Of a stretch of DNA of 15,068 bases, positions 7,004-13,799 are shown piece after piece. The notes under the pieces were generated by a model that was given only the letters and a program-made list of their open reading frames with translations, was not told the DNA's origin and made no database searches. The DNA lies in assembly GCA_900552015.1 (NCBI GenBank), contig URXY01000048.1:1-15068 (forward strand), in the 5' to 3' direction. The first letter of the stretch is position 1, and the number at the start of each line of letters is the position of its first letter. The DNA comes from an uncultured Eubacteriales bacterium. GTDB lineage: Bacteria; Bacillota; Clostridia; Oscillospirales; Oscillospiraceae. The position numbers were made by a program, and so were the translations under genes.

Positions 7004-7306
7004 TGCGGTGGGAGATATCGTCTATCTACCTGTGCGGCGCGAGCTCACCGAGCACGGCATTTCCTGCGATGGACACGTCGCGCACCAGCTCACGGCGCGG
7101 GACTACGCGGAATATGACCAATATGACCTGCTCATCAGCATGGAGGACGCAGATATCAACAATACGCTGCGTATCTCGGTAGCGACCCGGAGGGGAAGAT
7201 GTACCGCCTGCTCGACTACACCGACCGCCACGTGGTACACGGGCGATTTTGGGCGACATGGCAGGATGAGCCGGTAGGCTGTCAGGGGCTTCTGGCATCA
7301 CTGTAG
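7004..7306 (+). pseudogene. Low-molecular-weight protein tyrosine phosphatase remnant
   Basis: Three frames must be combined to read this gene. From 7008: GDIVYLPVRRELTEHGISC and HVAHQLTARDYAEYDQYDLLISMEDADINNTLRI. Then, shifted near 7173: GSDPEGKMYRLLDYTDRH, then WYTGDF in a second frame and ATWQDEPVGCQGLLASL with stop 7304-7306 in the other. The order P-V-x-x-x-R-R-x-L-x-x-H-G-I, DYxxYDLLI-x-M, L-L-D-Y-T and W-Y-T-G-D-F is the middle and C-terminal part of LMW-PTP enzymes. The N-terminal catalytic loop C-x5-R is absent: a terminator lies immediately upstream instead. With the loop gone and at least three shifts it cannot be functional. Confidence 0.8.
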
Positions 7307-7330
7307 ATGGGAAAACGCATATAAAGAATA

Positions 7331-7356
7331 GGCAGCGCCGCTTGGCGCTGCCTGTT
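7331..7356 (+). terminator. Hairpin, probable terminator
   Basis: GGCAGCGCC (7331-7339) and GGCGCTGCC (7344-7352) form a perfect 9-bp stem with a GCTT loop. The following TGTTTG is only modestly T-rich. It marks the border between the decayed segment and intact chromosome. Confidence 0.6.
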
Positions 7357-7439
7357 TGCTGTCTTCGGGACTTAATAATTTCTACTGCGGATGTTCGAAA
7401 TTTGTTAAGAATTTTCACAGAGGAATCGCAAGGAAGGCA

Positions 7440-7448
7440 TGATATAAC
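7440..7448 (+). promoter_or_regulatory. Extended -10 promoter candidate for the glycosyltransferase
   Basis: TG (7440-7441), one base, then TATAAC (7443-7448) fits an extended -10 element. No -35 of quality lies at the usual distance. A 65-base leader would follow, containing a GCCGCGG/CCGCGGC hairpin (7479-7485 and 7494-7500). Confidence 0.4.
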
Positions 7449-7518
7449 ATACTCAGCTTCCGGAGAGACAAAAACGACGCCGCGGACAAAGCGCCGCGGC
7501 TGCTGAGGAGATCATGCT

Positions 7519-8778
7519 ATGCGTACTGTAGAAACGATCAACGCCGTCATCATGGCGCTCTTTTTCATCTGCTATTCCTATCAGTTCTATTATGTGGCCG
7601 TGGCACTGCTGCGGCGAAAGAAATTCGCGGGCCGCAATGAGTATCACCGCATCGCCGTGCTCATCGCGGCGCGAAACGAGGAAAACGTCATCGGTCAGCT
7701 GCTCGACAGCATCCGCGCGCAGAGCTATCCGATGGACCGCGTGGACATCTTTGTCGGCGCGGATAACTGCACGGACGATACGGCGGGCGTGGCCCGCGCG
7801 CACGGCGCGACCGTCTACGAGCGCTTCAACACCGAGCAGGTGGGCAAGGGCTATGTGCTCAACGAGCTTTTAAAGCGCATCAAGCGCCCCGGCCACAAGC
7901 ACTATGACGCCTACCTTGTGCTGGATGCCGACAACATCCTCGACCCGAACTTCATCTCTGAAATCGAGAAGGTCTATTCGAGCGGCTACGAGATCGTGAC
8001 CTGCTACAGAAACTCCAAAAACTACGGCGACAACTGGATCTCCGCGGGTTACGCGCTGTGGTTTCTGCGCGAGGCGCAGTATCTCAACAACGCGCGGATG
8101 CGCCTTGGCAGCAGCTGCGCCGTCTCTGGCACAGGTTTCCTCTTTTCGGACGCGGTGTTGCGCGAGTGCGGCGGCTGGAACTTCTTCCTGCTGACCGAGG
8201 ATATCGAGTTTACCATCGACAACGTTGTGCGCGGGCACAAGGTAGGCTACGCGGCGGGCGCGGTGCTCTACGACGAGCAGCCCACGAGCTTTGCCCAGTC
8301 CTGGCGGCAGCGGATGCGCTGGTCGAAGGGCTATTTGCAGGTCTTTTGCAAGTATGCCGTGCAGCTCTTCTCTGGCATTGCACACGGCAGCTTTTCCTGC
8401 TACGACATGACGATGAACATCATGCCCGCAGCGGTGCTGACGGGAGTGAGCCTCGCGGTGAATGTCGGCGCGGCGATCACGAACGTGACAAACGGCGGCT
8501 CGATGGCGGCGCTGGGCATCTCCGTATTGCAGACGGTGGCGAGCCTTTACATGACGCTTTTTGTCCTCGGCATGATCACGACTGTGACAGAGTGGAGGAA
8601 GATCCGCTGCGCGGCATGGAAGAAGGTGCTCTACACCTTCACCTTCCCGGTCTTCATGCTGACGTATGTGCCCATCTGCATCGTTTCGCTTTTTGCACGG
8701 GTGGAGTGGAAGCCCATCCTGCACGACAAGGTGATGACGCTCGAGCAGATTGAGAGCAGCGGCCTGCGGGCATCGTAA
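7519..8778 (+). CDS. Membrane-bound family 2 glycosyltransferase
   Basis: 419 residues, ATG 7519 with GAGGAG 8 nt upstream. One N-terminal membrane span (about residues 7-31) precedes a GT-A domain: VLIAARNEENVIGQLLDSI, GADNCTDDT, the metal-binding DAD (136-138), acceptor-site TEDIE (226-230) and QRMRW (264-268), the Q-x-x-R-W element of processive GT2 enzymes such as chitin, hyaluronan or poly-N-acetylglucosamine synthases. About three membrane spans follow (roughly 295-320, 335-365, 380-400). It therefore probably makes or extends a sugar polymer or glycolipid at the cytoplasmic membrane; the sugar cannot be read from the sequence. It stands alone, with its own leader and a strong terminator, and no PgaC/IcaA partner genes are nearby. 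Confidence 0.85.
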   Translation: MRTVETINAVIMALFFICYSYQFYYVAVALLRRKKFAGRNEYHRIAVLIAARNEENVIGQLLDSIRAQSYPMDRVDIFVGADNCTDDTAGVARAHGATVYERFNTEQVGKGYVLNELLKRIKRPGHKHYDAYLVLDADNILDPNFISEIEKVYSSGYEIVTCYRNSKNYGDNWISAGYALWFLREAQYLNNARMRLGSSCAVSGTGFLFSDAVLRECGGWNFFLLTEDIEFTIDNVVRGHKVGYAAGAVLYDEQPTSFAQSWRQRMRWSKGYLQVFCKYAVQLFSGIAHGSFSCYDMTMNIMPAAVLTGVSLAVNVGAAITNVTNGGSMAALGISVLQTVASLYMTLFVLGMITTVTEWRKIRCAAWKKVLYTFTFPVFMLTYVPICIVSLFARVEWKPILHDKVMTLEQIESSGLRAS

Positions 8779-8788
8779 TGATATGATA

Positions 8789-8825
8789 CAGGGAGAGAGC
8801 ATTTCGCCCTCTCCCTGATTTTTTA
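8789..8825. terminator. Intrinsic terminator between glycosyltransferase and spoVAE (convergent)
   Basis: CAGGGAGAG (8789-8797) pairs with CTCTCCCTG (8809-8817), followed by A and seven T (8819-8825). It clearly serves the plus strand. On the minus strand only a short A/T run follows, so bidirectional use for spoVAE is possible but weaker. Confidence 0.85.
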
Positions 8826-9179
8826 TCGCTTGTCGCCGGGTTTGAAAAGAAGTGCCATCAGCACCGCGAAGACGACCGCCGCGGCGATACCGCCCGCGGT
8901 GGCACTGAGGCCGCCGGTCATCACGCCGAGCCAGCCCTGTTCGCTGACGGCTTTTTCAACGCCCTTGGCGAGTGAGTACCCAAAGCCGAGCAGCGGCACG
9001 GTCGCGCCCGCGCCGCCCCATTGGACGATAGGCTCGTAGACGCCGATAGCCGTCAGCAAAACGCCGCAGACGACATAGCCCGTCAAAATGCGCGCAGGCG
9101 TGAGGGGCGTTTTGTCGATGAGGATCTGTCCGACGGCGCAGAGAAGGCCGCCGCAGAGAAAGGCGTTCAGATAGTCCAC
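8823..9179 (-). CDS. spoVAE: Stage V sporulation protein AE
   Basis: 118 residues from GTG at 9179 (minus strand), 6 nt after AAGGAGGG-like sequence at the end of spoVAD; longer readings upstream overlap spoVAD and are not credible. The protein starts VDYLNAFLCGGLLCAVGQILIDKT and contains LTPARILTGYVV, GATVPLLGFGYSLAKGV and a C-terminal span, the layout of SpoVAE, a small inner-membrane protein with three or four spans. SpoVA proteins form the channel that moves dipicolinic acid and calcium into the developing spore and out at germination. Length agrees with the family. It follows spoVAD with a 2-nt gap and so is co-translated with it, presumably under the forespore sigma factor G, though I found no convincing sigma-G box. 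Confidence 0.92.
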   Translation of the reverse strand: MDYLNAFLCGGLLCAVGQILIDKTPLTPARILTGYVVCGVLLTAIGVYEPIVQWGGAGATVPLLGFGYSLAKGVEKAVSEQGWLGVMTGGLSATAGGIAAAVVFAVLMALLFKPGDKR

Positions 9180-9181
9180 CG

Positions 9182-10201
9182 TTATCCCTCCTTCTTGTTT
9201 GAAAGCACGACCGCGTGGCAGATGCCGGGAATGCTCTCGCCCTGAAAGGTCGTGGTGGGGGAGAGCAGTGCACCTGTCGGCGCGAAGATGATGCGCTGCC
9301 ACTTTCCCTCGCGTATCCCGCGCAGCAGATACCCGCACAAGACGCTTGCCGAGCAGCCGCAGCCGCTGCCGCCGCAGTGCATATCCTGTGCATCGATATC
9401 GTAGAGCAGCAGCCCGCAGTCGGTGAAGCGCTCGCCGAGGGAAATGCCGTCGCGCGTGAAAAAATCGGCGACGATGCGGTGTCCGAGTTTGCCAAGATCA
9501 CCCGTCACGATGAGGTCGTAGTCCTCGGGCGCCGTCTGCGTGTCGCGAAAGAGTGCGCAGAGCGTATCGTAGGCCGCGGGTGCCATCGCAGCGCCCATGT
9601 TGTTCGCGTCGGTCACGCCCTTGTCGACGATCCTGCCGGCCGTGACGTGCGTGAGATACGGTCCCTCGCCCTCGCGGGAGAGGATGCAGCAGCCGCTGCC
9701 CGTCGCCGTCCACTGCGCGGTGGGCGTGCGCTGCGAGCCGTAGGGCACGGGCATACGATACTGCCGCTCGGCAGTACAGAAGTGCGAGGATGTGAGCGCG
9801 GCGGCGCGCTCGGCGTAGCCGCCGTCGACCATGATCGCGGCGAGCGACAGGCTCTCGCCCATCGTGGAGCACGCGCCGTAGACGCCGTAGAAGGGGATGC
9901 GGCTGCCGCGCAGGGCGAACGACGAGCCGGTGCATTGGTTGAGAAGATCCCCCGCAAAGATGAGGTCGAGGTCGCGCTCGCGCAGCGCGGCCTTTTCAAG
10001 CGCGTGGGAAAGCGCGCGGCGCTGCATGGCACTTTCACCCTTTTCCCAGGTCTTCTCGCCGAAGAAGTGGTCCTCGCTCAGCTCGTCAAAATAGTCGCGC
10101 AGCGGCCCTTCGCCCTCGAACCGCCCGCCGACGGCGGCAAAAGAGAGCACGGAGGGGGCATTGCGCAGGCAGCGCGTCTGCGCGCCGGTCATGCAAGACA
10201 T
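9182..10201 (-). CDS. spoVAD: Stage V sporulation protein AD
   Basis: 339 residues from ATG 10201 (minus strand), with AAAGG 9 nt upstream. The open frame extends further to 10321 but those residues look non-coding and cover the ridA promoter. Recognisable elements are GDLLNQCTGSSFALRG, FYGVYGACSTMGESL (the thiolase-like cysteine loop, Cys 111), MPVPYGSQRTPTAQWTATG, TDANNMGAAMAPAA, DLGKLGH and CGGSGCGCSASVL. SpoVAD has a thiolase fold, binds dipicolinic acid, and delivers it to the SpoVA channel during sporulation. Length matches the 338 residues of the Bacillus protein. It is followed by spoVAE. The usual upstream partner spoVAC is not here: the divergent neighbour is ridA. Confidence 0.93.
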   Translation of the reverse strand: MSCMTGAQTRCLRNAPSVLSFAAVGGRFEGEGPLRDYFDELSEDHFFGEKTWEKGESAMQRRALSHALEKAALRERDLDLIFAGDLLNQCTGSSFALRGSRIPFYGVYGACSTMGESLSLAAIMVDGGYAERAAALTSSHFCTAERQYRMPVPYGSQRTPTAQWTATGSGCCILSREGEGPYLTHVTAGRIVDKGVTDANNMGAAMAPAAYDTLCALFRDTQTAPEDYDLIVTGDLGKLGHRIVADFFTRDGISLGERFTDCGLLLYDIDAQDMHCGGSGCGCSASVLCGYLLRGIREGKWQRIIFAPTGALLSPTTTFQGESIPGICHAVVLSNKKEG

Positions 10202-10279
10202 GGCAGCCATCCTTTCTATCTTCAACTGAATCACTAAAATCGGCCTTAGTTTCCGCAGCTTTTCCAAAAATATGAGCAC

Positions 10280-10308
10280 TTGACGCGATATGCACAAAAT
10301 GCTATGAT
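10280..10308 (+). promoter_or_regulatory. Promoter of ridA
   Basis: TTGACG (10280-10285), 17 nt, TATGAT (10303-10308), about 30 bases before the ridA start. It lies in the 137-base divergent region shared with spoVAD. Confidence 0.78.
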
Positions 10309-10338
10309 AAATATACATCAAAGGAGGAGGATGTTCCT

Positions 10339-10719
10339 GTGAAACACGTGATTGCTACTACTTCCGCGCCCGGCGCTGTCGGCCCTTACTCTCAGGCCAT
10401 CGAGGCGAACGGCTTTGTCTTCGTCTCCGGTCAGCTCCCGCTCGACCCCGCCACCGGCGCTTTTGTTTCCGACAATACCGCCGAGCAGGCGGAGCAGAGC
10501 ATCAAGAATCTGCTGGCCGTGCTCGAAGCGGCAGGCTGCAAGGCTGAGGATGTCATCAAGACGACCGTGTTTATGATCGATATCGGCGATTTCTCCGTTG
10601 TCAACGAGGTCTACGCCAAGTATTTCAGCGGCGACTGCCCCGCACGCTGCGCGATGCAGGTCAGCGCGCTGCCCAAGGGCGCACTGGTCGAGATCGAGGC
10701 CATCGCGGTCAAGCCGTAA
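10339..10719 (+). CDS. ridA: RidA family enamine/imine deaminase
   Basis: 126 residues, starting at GTG 10339 with AAGGAGGAGG (10321-10330) 8 nt upstream. The sequence shows the family hallmarks: SAPGAVGPYSQAIEANGFVFVSGQLPLDP at the N-terminus, VIKTTVFMIDIGDFSVVNEVYAKYF in the middle, and the C-terminal signature PARCAMQVSALPKGALVEIEAIAV, with the substrate-binding arginine (R in PARCAMQV) and glutamate (E in VEIEAIAV) present. RidA trimers hydrolyse reactive 2-aminoacrylate and related imines formed by PLP enzymes such as serine/threonine dehydratase. Monocistronic, with its own promoter and terminator. Confidence 0.95.
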   Translation: MKHVIATTSAPGAVGPYSQAIEANGFVFVSGQLPLDPATGAFVSDNTAEQAEQSIKNLLAVLEAAGCKAEDVIKTTVFMIDIGDFSVVNEVYAKYFSGDCPARCAMQVSALPKGALVEIEAIAVKP

Positions 10720-10735
10720 ACGCAAAAACAGAAAA

Positions 10736-10774
10736 GAAAAGGGAGAAACGCGCGGTTTCTCCCTTTCTTTTTTT
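10736..10774 (+). terminator. Intrinsic terminator after ridA
   Basis: GGGAGAAAC (10741-10749) and GTTTCTCCC (10755-10763) with a GCGCG loop, extended by AAA/TTT on the outside, then CTTTTTTT to 10774. Confidence 0.92.
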
Positions 10775-10786
10775 GCGCGGATGCAG

Positions 10787-10792
10787 TATAAT
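10787..10792 (+). promoter_or_regulatory. -10 element for the zinc-ribbon/CDF/Sir2 operon
   Basis: A perfect TATAAT at 10787-10792, about 45 bases upstream of the first start codon. The -35 at the proper distance (TTTCTT, 10764-10769) is weak and overlaps the preceding terminator T-tract. Confidence 0.5.
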
Positions 10793-10836
10793 ATTTTGAT
10801 TATCACGCAATATTTTGCTTTCCGGAGGAAAACGGG

Positions 10837-11442
10837 ATGAAAGAAGAAATGCGTACCATCGGCTATCTTTGCCCCGCGTGTCATAAGCGCGTCATCCAGC
10901 AGCGGAGCGTCTTCGCGCTGAGCGCCTCGGGCGCAGTCGTGAGCTGCGAATGCGGGCAGTCGAGCCTTGAGATCGAGGCGGAGGAGAACAAGTTCCGCCT
11001 GCGCGTGCCGTGCGGCGTGTGCGGTGAGGAGCACACGGCGGAGTGCAGCGCGGAGAGGCTCCTGCACGGGCGCGGCATCGGCCTTGCCTGCCCTGATACG
11101 AAGATGCTCTGCTGCTTCATTGGCGAGGACTACGCCGTGGAACATGAGATGGAGCAGCTCTCCCTCGCGGCAGCCAAGGAGCGCGAGCAGGGCGACGACC
11201 CCGCCGCCTTTGCCGACAGCGTCATCATGTACGAGGTGCTCTCCGAGCTCAAGGAGATCGCCGCGCGTAAGGACGGCATCACCTGCTCCTGCGGCAGCCG
11301 CGACTACGGCATGGAGATCCGCAGCACATATGTTGACCTTGTGTGCAAAAAGTGCGGTGCAAAGCTCCGCATCCCTGCGGCGACGGACGAGGACCTCGAC
11401 CGCCTCTGCTGCCGCATGAAGCTGCAGATCAAGAGCAAGTGA
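10837..11442 (+). CDS. Multi-zinc-ribbon protein of unknown function
   Basis: 201 residues, ATG 10837, with GGAGG (10824-10828) 8 nt upstream. I do not recognise a named family. It contains sixteen cysteines, many in pairs typical of zinc ribbons: C12-P-A-C15 with C37-E-C39, C59-G-V-C62 with C70 and possibly C85, and C150-S-C152 with C170-K-K-C173; C92-C93 and C191-C192 are further possible ligands. A charged helical stretch lies at about 100-145. No membrane span or signal peptide is visible, so it is probably cytoplasmic. It is the first gene of a compact operon: the CDF cation exporter starts 10 nt after its stop. A role in metal sensing or handling is inference from that neighbourhood alone. 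Confidence 0.75.
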   Translation: MKEEMRTIGYLCPACHKRVIQQRSVFALSASGAVVSCECGQSSLEIEAEENKFRLRVPCGVCGEEHTAECSAERLLHGRGIGLACPDTKMLCCFIGEDYAVEHEMEQLSLAAAKEREQGDDPAAFADSVIMYEVLSELKEIAARKDGITCSCGSRDYGMEIRSTYVDLVCKKCGAKLRIPAATDEDLDRLCCRMKLQIKSK

Positions 11443-11452
11443 GGGAAGGAAC

Positions 11453-12622
11453 ATGATCGGACTTCTCGCGAAGCACTTCATTCACGACTATCAGAACGTC
11501 GGCGCGCCGGAGGTGCGCCGCGCTTACGGTGTGCTCTGCGGCGCGGTGGGCATCGTCATCAATTTGCTGCTCTTTGCGCTCAAGCTGTTCGCCGGCACGC
11601 TTGCGGGCTCGGTCGCCATTACAGCGGACGCCTTCAACAATTTGTCCGACGCAGGCGCGTCTATCGTGACGCTGTTAGGCTTTCGCCTTGCGGGGCAGAA
11701 GCCCGACCCTGAGCATCCCTTCGGCCACGGGCGGCTCGAGTACATCTCGGGCCTCATCGTCTCGCTCGTCATTTTGCTGATGGGCTTTGAGCTTTTGCGC
11801 GACGCCGTGGGCGCGATCTTACATCCGGAGGCCGTGGAGTGCAGTGTGCTGACGGTGGCGATCCTGCTCGTCTCCATCTGCGCCAAGTGCTACATGTACT
11901 GCTATAACCACGGCGTTGGAAAGAAGATTAGCGCTGCCGCCATGCAGGCGACCGCGGCGGACAGCCTTTCCGACTGTGCGGCGACGACGGCGGTGCTGCT
12001 TGCAACGCTCGCGGGACATTTCCTGCACTGGCAGATCGACGGCTGGTGCGGCCTCGTCGTGTCGCTGCTCATCCTGTGGGCGGGCTTTCAGGCGGCGAAG
12101 GACACGCTCTCGCCCCTGCTCGGCCAGCCGCCGACGGAGGAGTTCGTGCAGCAGATCCATGATATCGTCATGGCGAACAAGAGCATCTGCGGCATCCACG
12201 ATCTTGTCGTGCACGACTACGGCCCCGGCCGCGTGATGATCTCGCTGCACGCAGAGGTCCCCGCGCACGGCGATATTCTCGCCCTGCACGATGAGATCGA
12301 CAACGTGGAAAAGGAACTGCACGACAAGCTCGGCTGCGAGGCCGTCATCCACATGGACCCCATCGTGACGAACGATGAGACGGTGAACGCTGAGCATGAG
12401 AAGATCGCCGCGCTCGTACGCGGCATCGACGAGAATATCTCCATCCACGATTTCCGCATGGTCACAGGACCGACACACACGAACGTCATCTTCGACGCCG
12501 TGGTGCCGTATAGCTGTAAGATGAGCGACAGGGAAGCGGAGGAGAAGATCAAGCAGGCGGTGCACGGGCTCGATCCGCGCTATTTTGCCGTGGTGCAGAT
12601 CGACAAAAGCTATGTGATGTGA
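11453..12622 (+). CDS. Cation diffusion facilitator (CDF) family metal exporter
   Basis: 389 residues, ATG 11453 after GGAAGGA. Six membrane spans are expected. Span 2 carries the metal site in ITADAFNNLSDAGAS (D59, N62, N63, D66), followed by the conserved loop PDPEHPFGHGRLEY (about 84-97). Span 5 carries ATAADSLSDCAAT (D170, D174). The C-terminal cytoplasmic domain (from about 225) has several histidines (HDLVVHDYGPG, ISLHAEVPAHGD, IHMDP) and is longer than in the E. coli YiiP type. In YiiP span 5 contributes a histidine; here both positions are Asp, which is more like manganese-type CDF proteins, so Mn2+ export is a reasonable but unproven guess. It exports divalent cations by proton antiport. 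Second gene of the operon. Confidence 0.9.
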   Translation: MIGLLAKHFIHDYQNVGAPEVRRAYGVLCGAVGIVINLLLFALKLFAGTLAGSVAITADAFNNLSDAGASIVTLLGFRLAGQKPDPEHPFGHGRLEYISGLIVSLVILLMGFELLRDAVGAILHPEAVECSVLTVAILLVSICAKCYMYCYNHGVGKKISAAAMQATAADSLSDCAATTAVLLATLAGHFLHWQIDGWCGLVVSLLILWAGFQAAKDTLSPLLGQPPTEEFVQQIHDIVMANKSICGIHDLVVHDYGPGRVMISLHAEVPAHGDILALHDEIDNVEKELHDKLGCEAVIHMDPIVTNDETVNAEHEKIAALVRGIDENISIHDFRMVTGPTHTNVIFDAVVPYSCKMSDREAEEKIKQAVHGLDPRYFAVVQIDKSYVM

Positions 12623-12647
12623 GCGCACACGCGCAAAAGGAGAACTG

Positions 12648-13364
12648 ATGACAGAAGAAGTCAAAAAGCTGAAGGAACTCATTGACGGGACGGACAATAT
12701 CGTGTTTTTTGGCGGAGCGGGCGTCTCGACCGAGAGCGGTATCCCCGATTTTCGCAGCGTGGACGGGCTGTACCACCAGCAGTGGGATGACCCGCCCGAG
12801 ACGATCCTGAGCCACAGCTATTACGAGCGCTATCCAGAGAAGTTTTTTGCCTTCTACCGCGCGAAGCTCCTCTGCGAGGGCGCAAAGCCCAACGCCGCGC
12901 ACTTAAAGCTCGCCGAGTGGGAGAAGGAGGGCAAGCTCAGGGCCGTCATCACGCAGAACATCGACGGGCTGCATCAGGCGGCCGGCAGCAAAAATGTTCT
13001 CGAGCTGCACGGCAGCACGCTGCGCAACTACTGCGAGAAATGCGGGAAGTTTTACGCCGCGAGCGATATCAAAAACTCGACCGGCGTGCCGCGCTGCACC
13101 TGCGGCGGGCGCATCAAGCCCGACGTGGTGCTCTACGAAGAGGGCCTGGACGAAAAGACACTCTATCGCGCGGTGGAGTACATTCAGGAGGCCGACGTGC
13201 TCATCATCGCGGGCACATCGCTCGCGGTCTATCCGGCGGCGGGCCTCGTGCGCTACTATCGCGGACACAAGCTCGTTGTCATCAACAAGACGCCGCTCGA
13301 CCGCGGACTTGGTGCCGACCTTGTCATCACGGGCGCGGTGGGGGAGACGCTCGCGCAGCTTTAA
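12648..13364 (+). CDS. NAD-dependent protein deacylase (Sir2 family)
   Basis: 238 residues, ATG 12648 with AGGAG shortly upstream and 25 nt after the CDF stop. Motifs in order: GAGVSTESGIPDFR (23-36), TQNIDGLH (102-109), catalytic H121 in ELHGS, zinc cysteines C129/C132 and C150/C152, KPDVVLYEE, GTSLAVYPA (189-197) and VINK. All residues needed for NAD binding and deacylation are present. It removes acyl groups from lysines, producing nicotinamide and O-acyl-ADP-ribose. Its place as the last gene behind a metal exporter may only reflect shared transcription. Followed by a hairpin terminator. Confidence 0.93.
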   Translation: MTEEVKKLKELIDGTDNIVFFGGAGVSTESGIPDFRSVDGLYHQQWDDPPETILSHSYYERYPEKFFAFYRAKLLCEGAKPNAAHLKLAEWEKEGKLRAVITQNIDGLHQAAGSKNVLELHGSTLRNYCEKCGKFYAASDIKNSTGVPRCTCGGRIKPDVVLYEEGLDEKTLYRAVEYIQEADVLIIAGTSLAVYPAAGLVRYYRGHKLVVINKTPLDRGLGADLVITGAVGETLAQL

Positions 13365-13374
13365 CACGAAAAAG

Positions 13375-13420
13375 ATGCCGGAAAAGTTTGGAAAATCTGA
13401 GCTTTTCCGGCATTTCTCTC
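13375..13420 (+). terminator. Terminator after the Sir2 gene
   Basis: ATGCCGGAAAAG (13375-13386) and CTTTTCCGGCAT (13402-13413) form a perfect 12-bp stem with a 15-nt loop, followed by TTCTCTC. The T-tract is weak but the stem is strong. Confidence 0.75.
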
Positions 13421-13456
13421 ACAGGGAAAATTTTTGTTTTTTCTTTCAAAAAAAGG

Positions 13457-13486
13457 TTGACATTTGGTCTGTTTTGGGCTTATAAT
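13457..13486 (+). promoter_or_regulatory. Promoter of the tRNA-Leu pair
   Basis: TTGACA (13457-13462), 18 nt, TATAAT (13481-13486). Both hexamers are perfect consensus, as usual for stable-RNA genes, 44 bases upstream of the first tRNA. Confidence 0.9.
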
Positions 13487-13529
13487 AACCAAGCGGTCGT
13501 TGAGAGACAGCCGTTTGAAAGATGAACAT

Positions 13530-13616
13530 GCGGGTGTGCTGGAATTGGCAGACAGGCTAGCTTGAGGTGCTAGTGTTCGTATGGACGTGCGGGTTCAAGT
13601 CCCGCCATCCGCACCA
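13530..13616 (+). tRNA. tRNA-Leu (anticodon GAG)
   Basis: Acceptor stem GCGGGTG/CATCCGC with A and an encoded CCA at 13614-13616; anticodon stem CTAGC/GCTAG with loop TTGAGGT, anticodon GAG at 13564-13566; a long variable arm (TGTTCGTATGGACG) as in class II tRNAs; T-loop GGGTTCAAGTCCC. It reads CUC/CUU leucine codons. Confidence 0.96.
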
Positions 13617-13636
13617 TCTTTTTAAAAATCAAATAT

Positions 13637-13724
13637 GCGCGAGTGGTGGAATTGGCAGACTCGCTAGATTCAGGTTCTAGTGCTCATTACGGGCGTGCGG
13701 GTTCAAGTCCCGCCTCGCGCACCA
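13637..13724 (+). tRNA. tRNA-Leu (anticodon CAG)
   Basis: Acceptor GCGCGAG/CTCGCGC with an encoded ACCA end; anticodon stem CTAGA/TCTAG with loop TTCAGGT, anticodon CAG at 13671-13673; long variable arm; T-loop GGGTTCAAGTCCC. It reads CUG. It follows the first tRNA by 20 nt and is co-transcribed. An integrase gene lies immediately downstream, so its 3' end is a likely attachment site. Confidence 0.96.
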
Positions 13725-13730
13725 TGATTG

Positions 13731-13764
13731 ATCCTTGAAAGCATTGTGCTTTCAAGGATTTTTT
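13731..13764 (+). terminator. Terminator of the tRNA-Leu operon
   Basis: ATCCTTGAAAGCA (13731-13743) and TGCTTTCAAGGAT (13747-13759) form a perfect 13-bp stem with a TTG loop and a T-run to 13764. Confidence 0.93.
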
Positions 13765-13799
13765 CGTTTCTGCGATTCTTTGACCCTTATTTATACCCT

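Noticed and set aside
9215..10237. 340-codon plus-strand open frame
   Set aside because: It is the antisense shadow of spoVAD; long open frames on the opposite strand are common in GC-rich coding DNA, and it is rich in Ala, Arg and Gly.
10268..10293. Sigma-G-like promoter for spoVAD: GCATA (10293-10289) and CATATTT (10274-10268) on the minus strand
   Set aside because: The 14-nt spacing is shorter than the usual sigma-G spacing and the -10 matches poorly; not strong enough to list.
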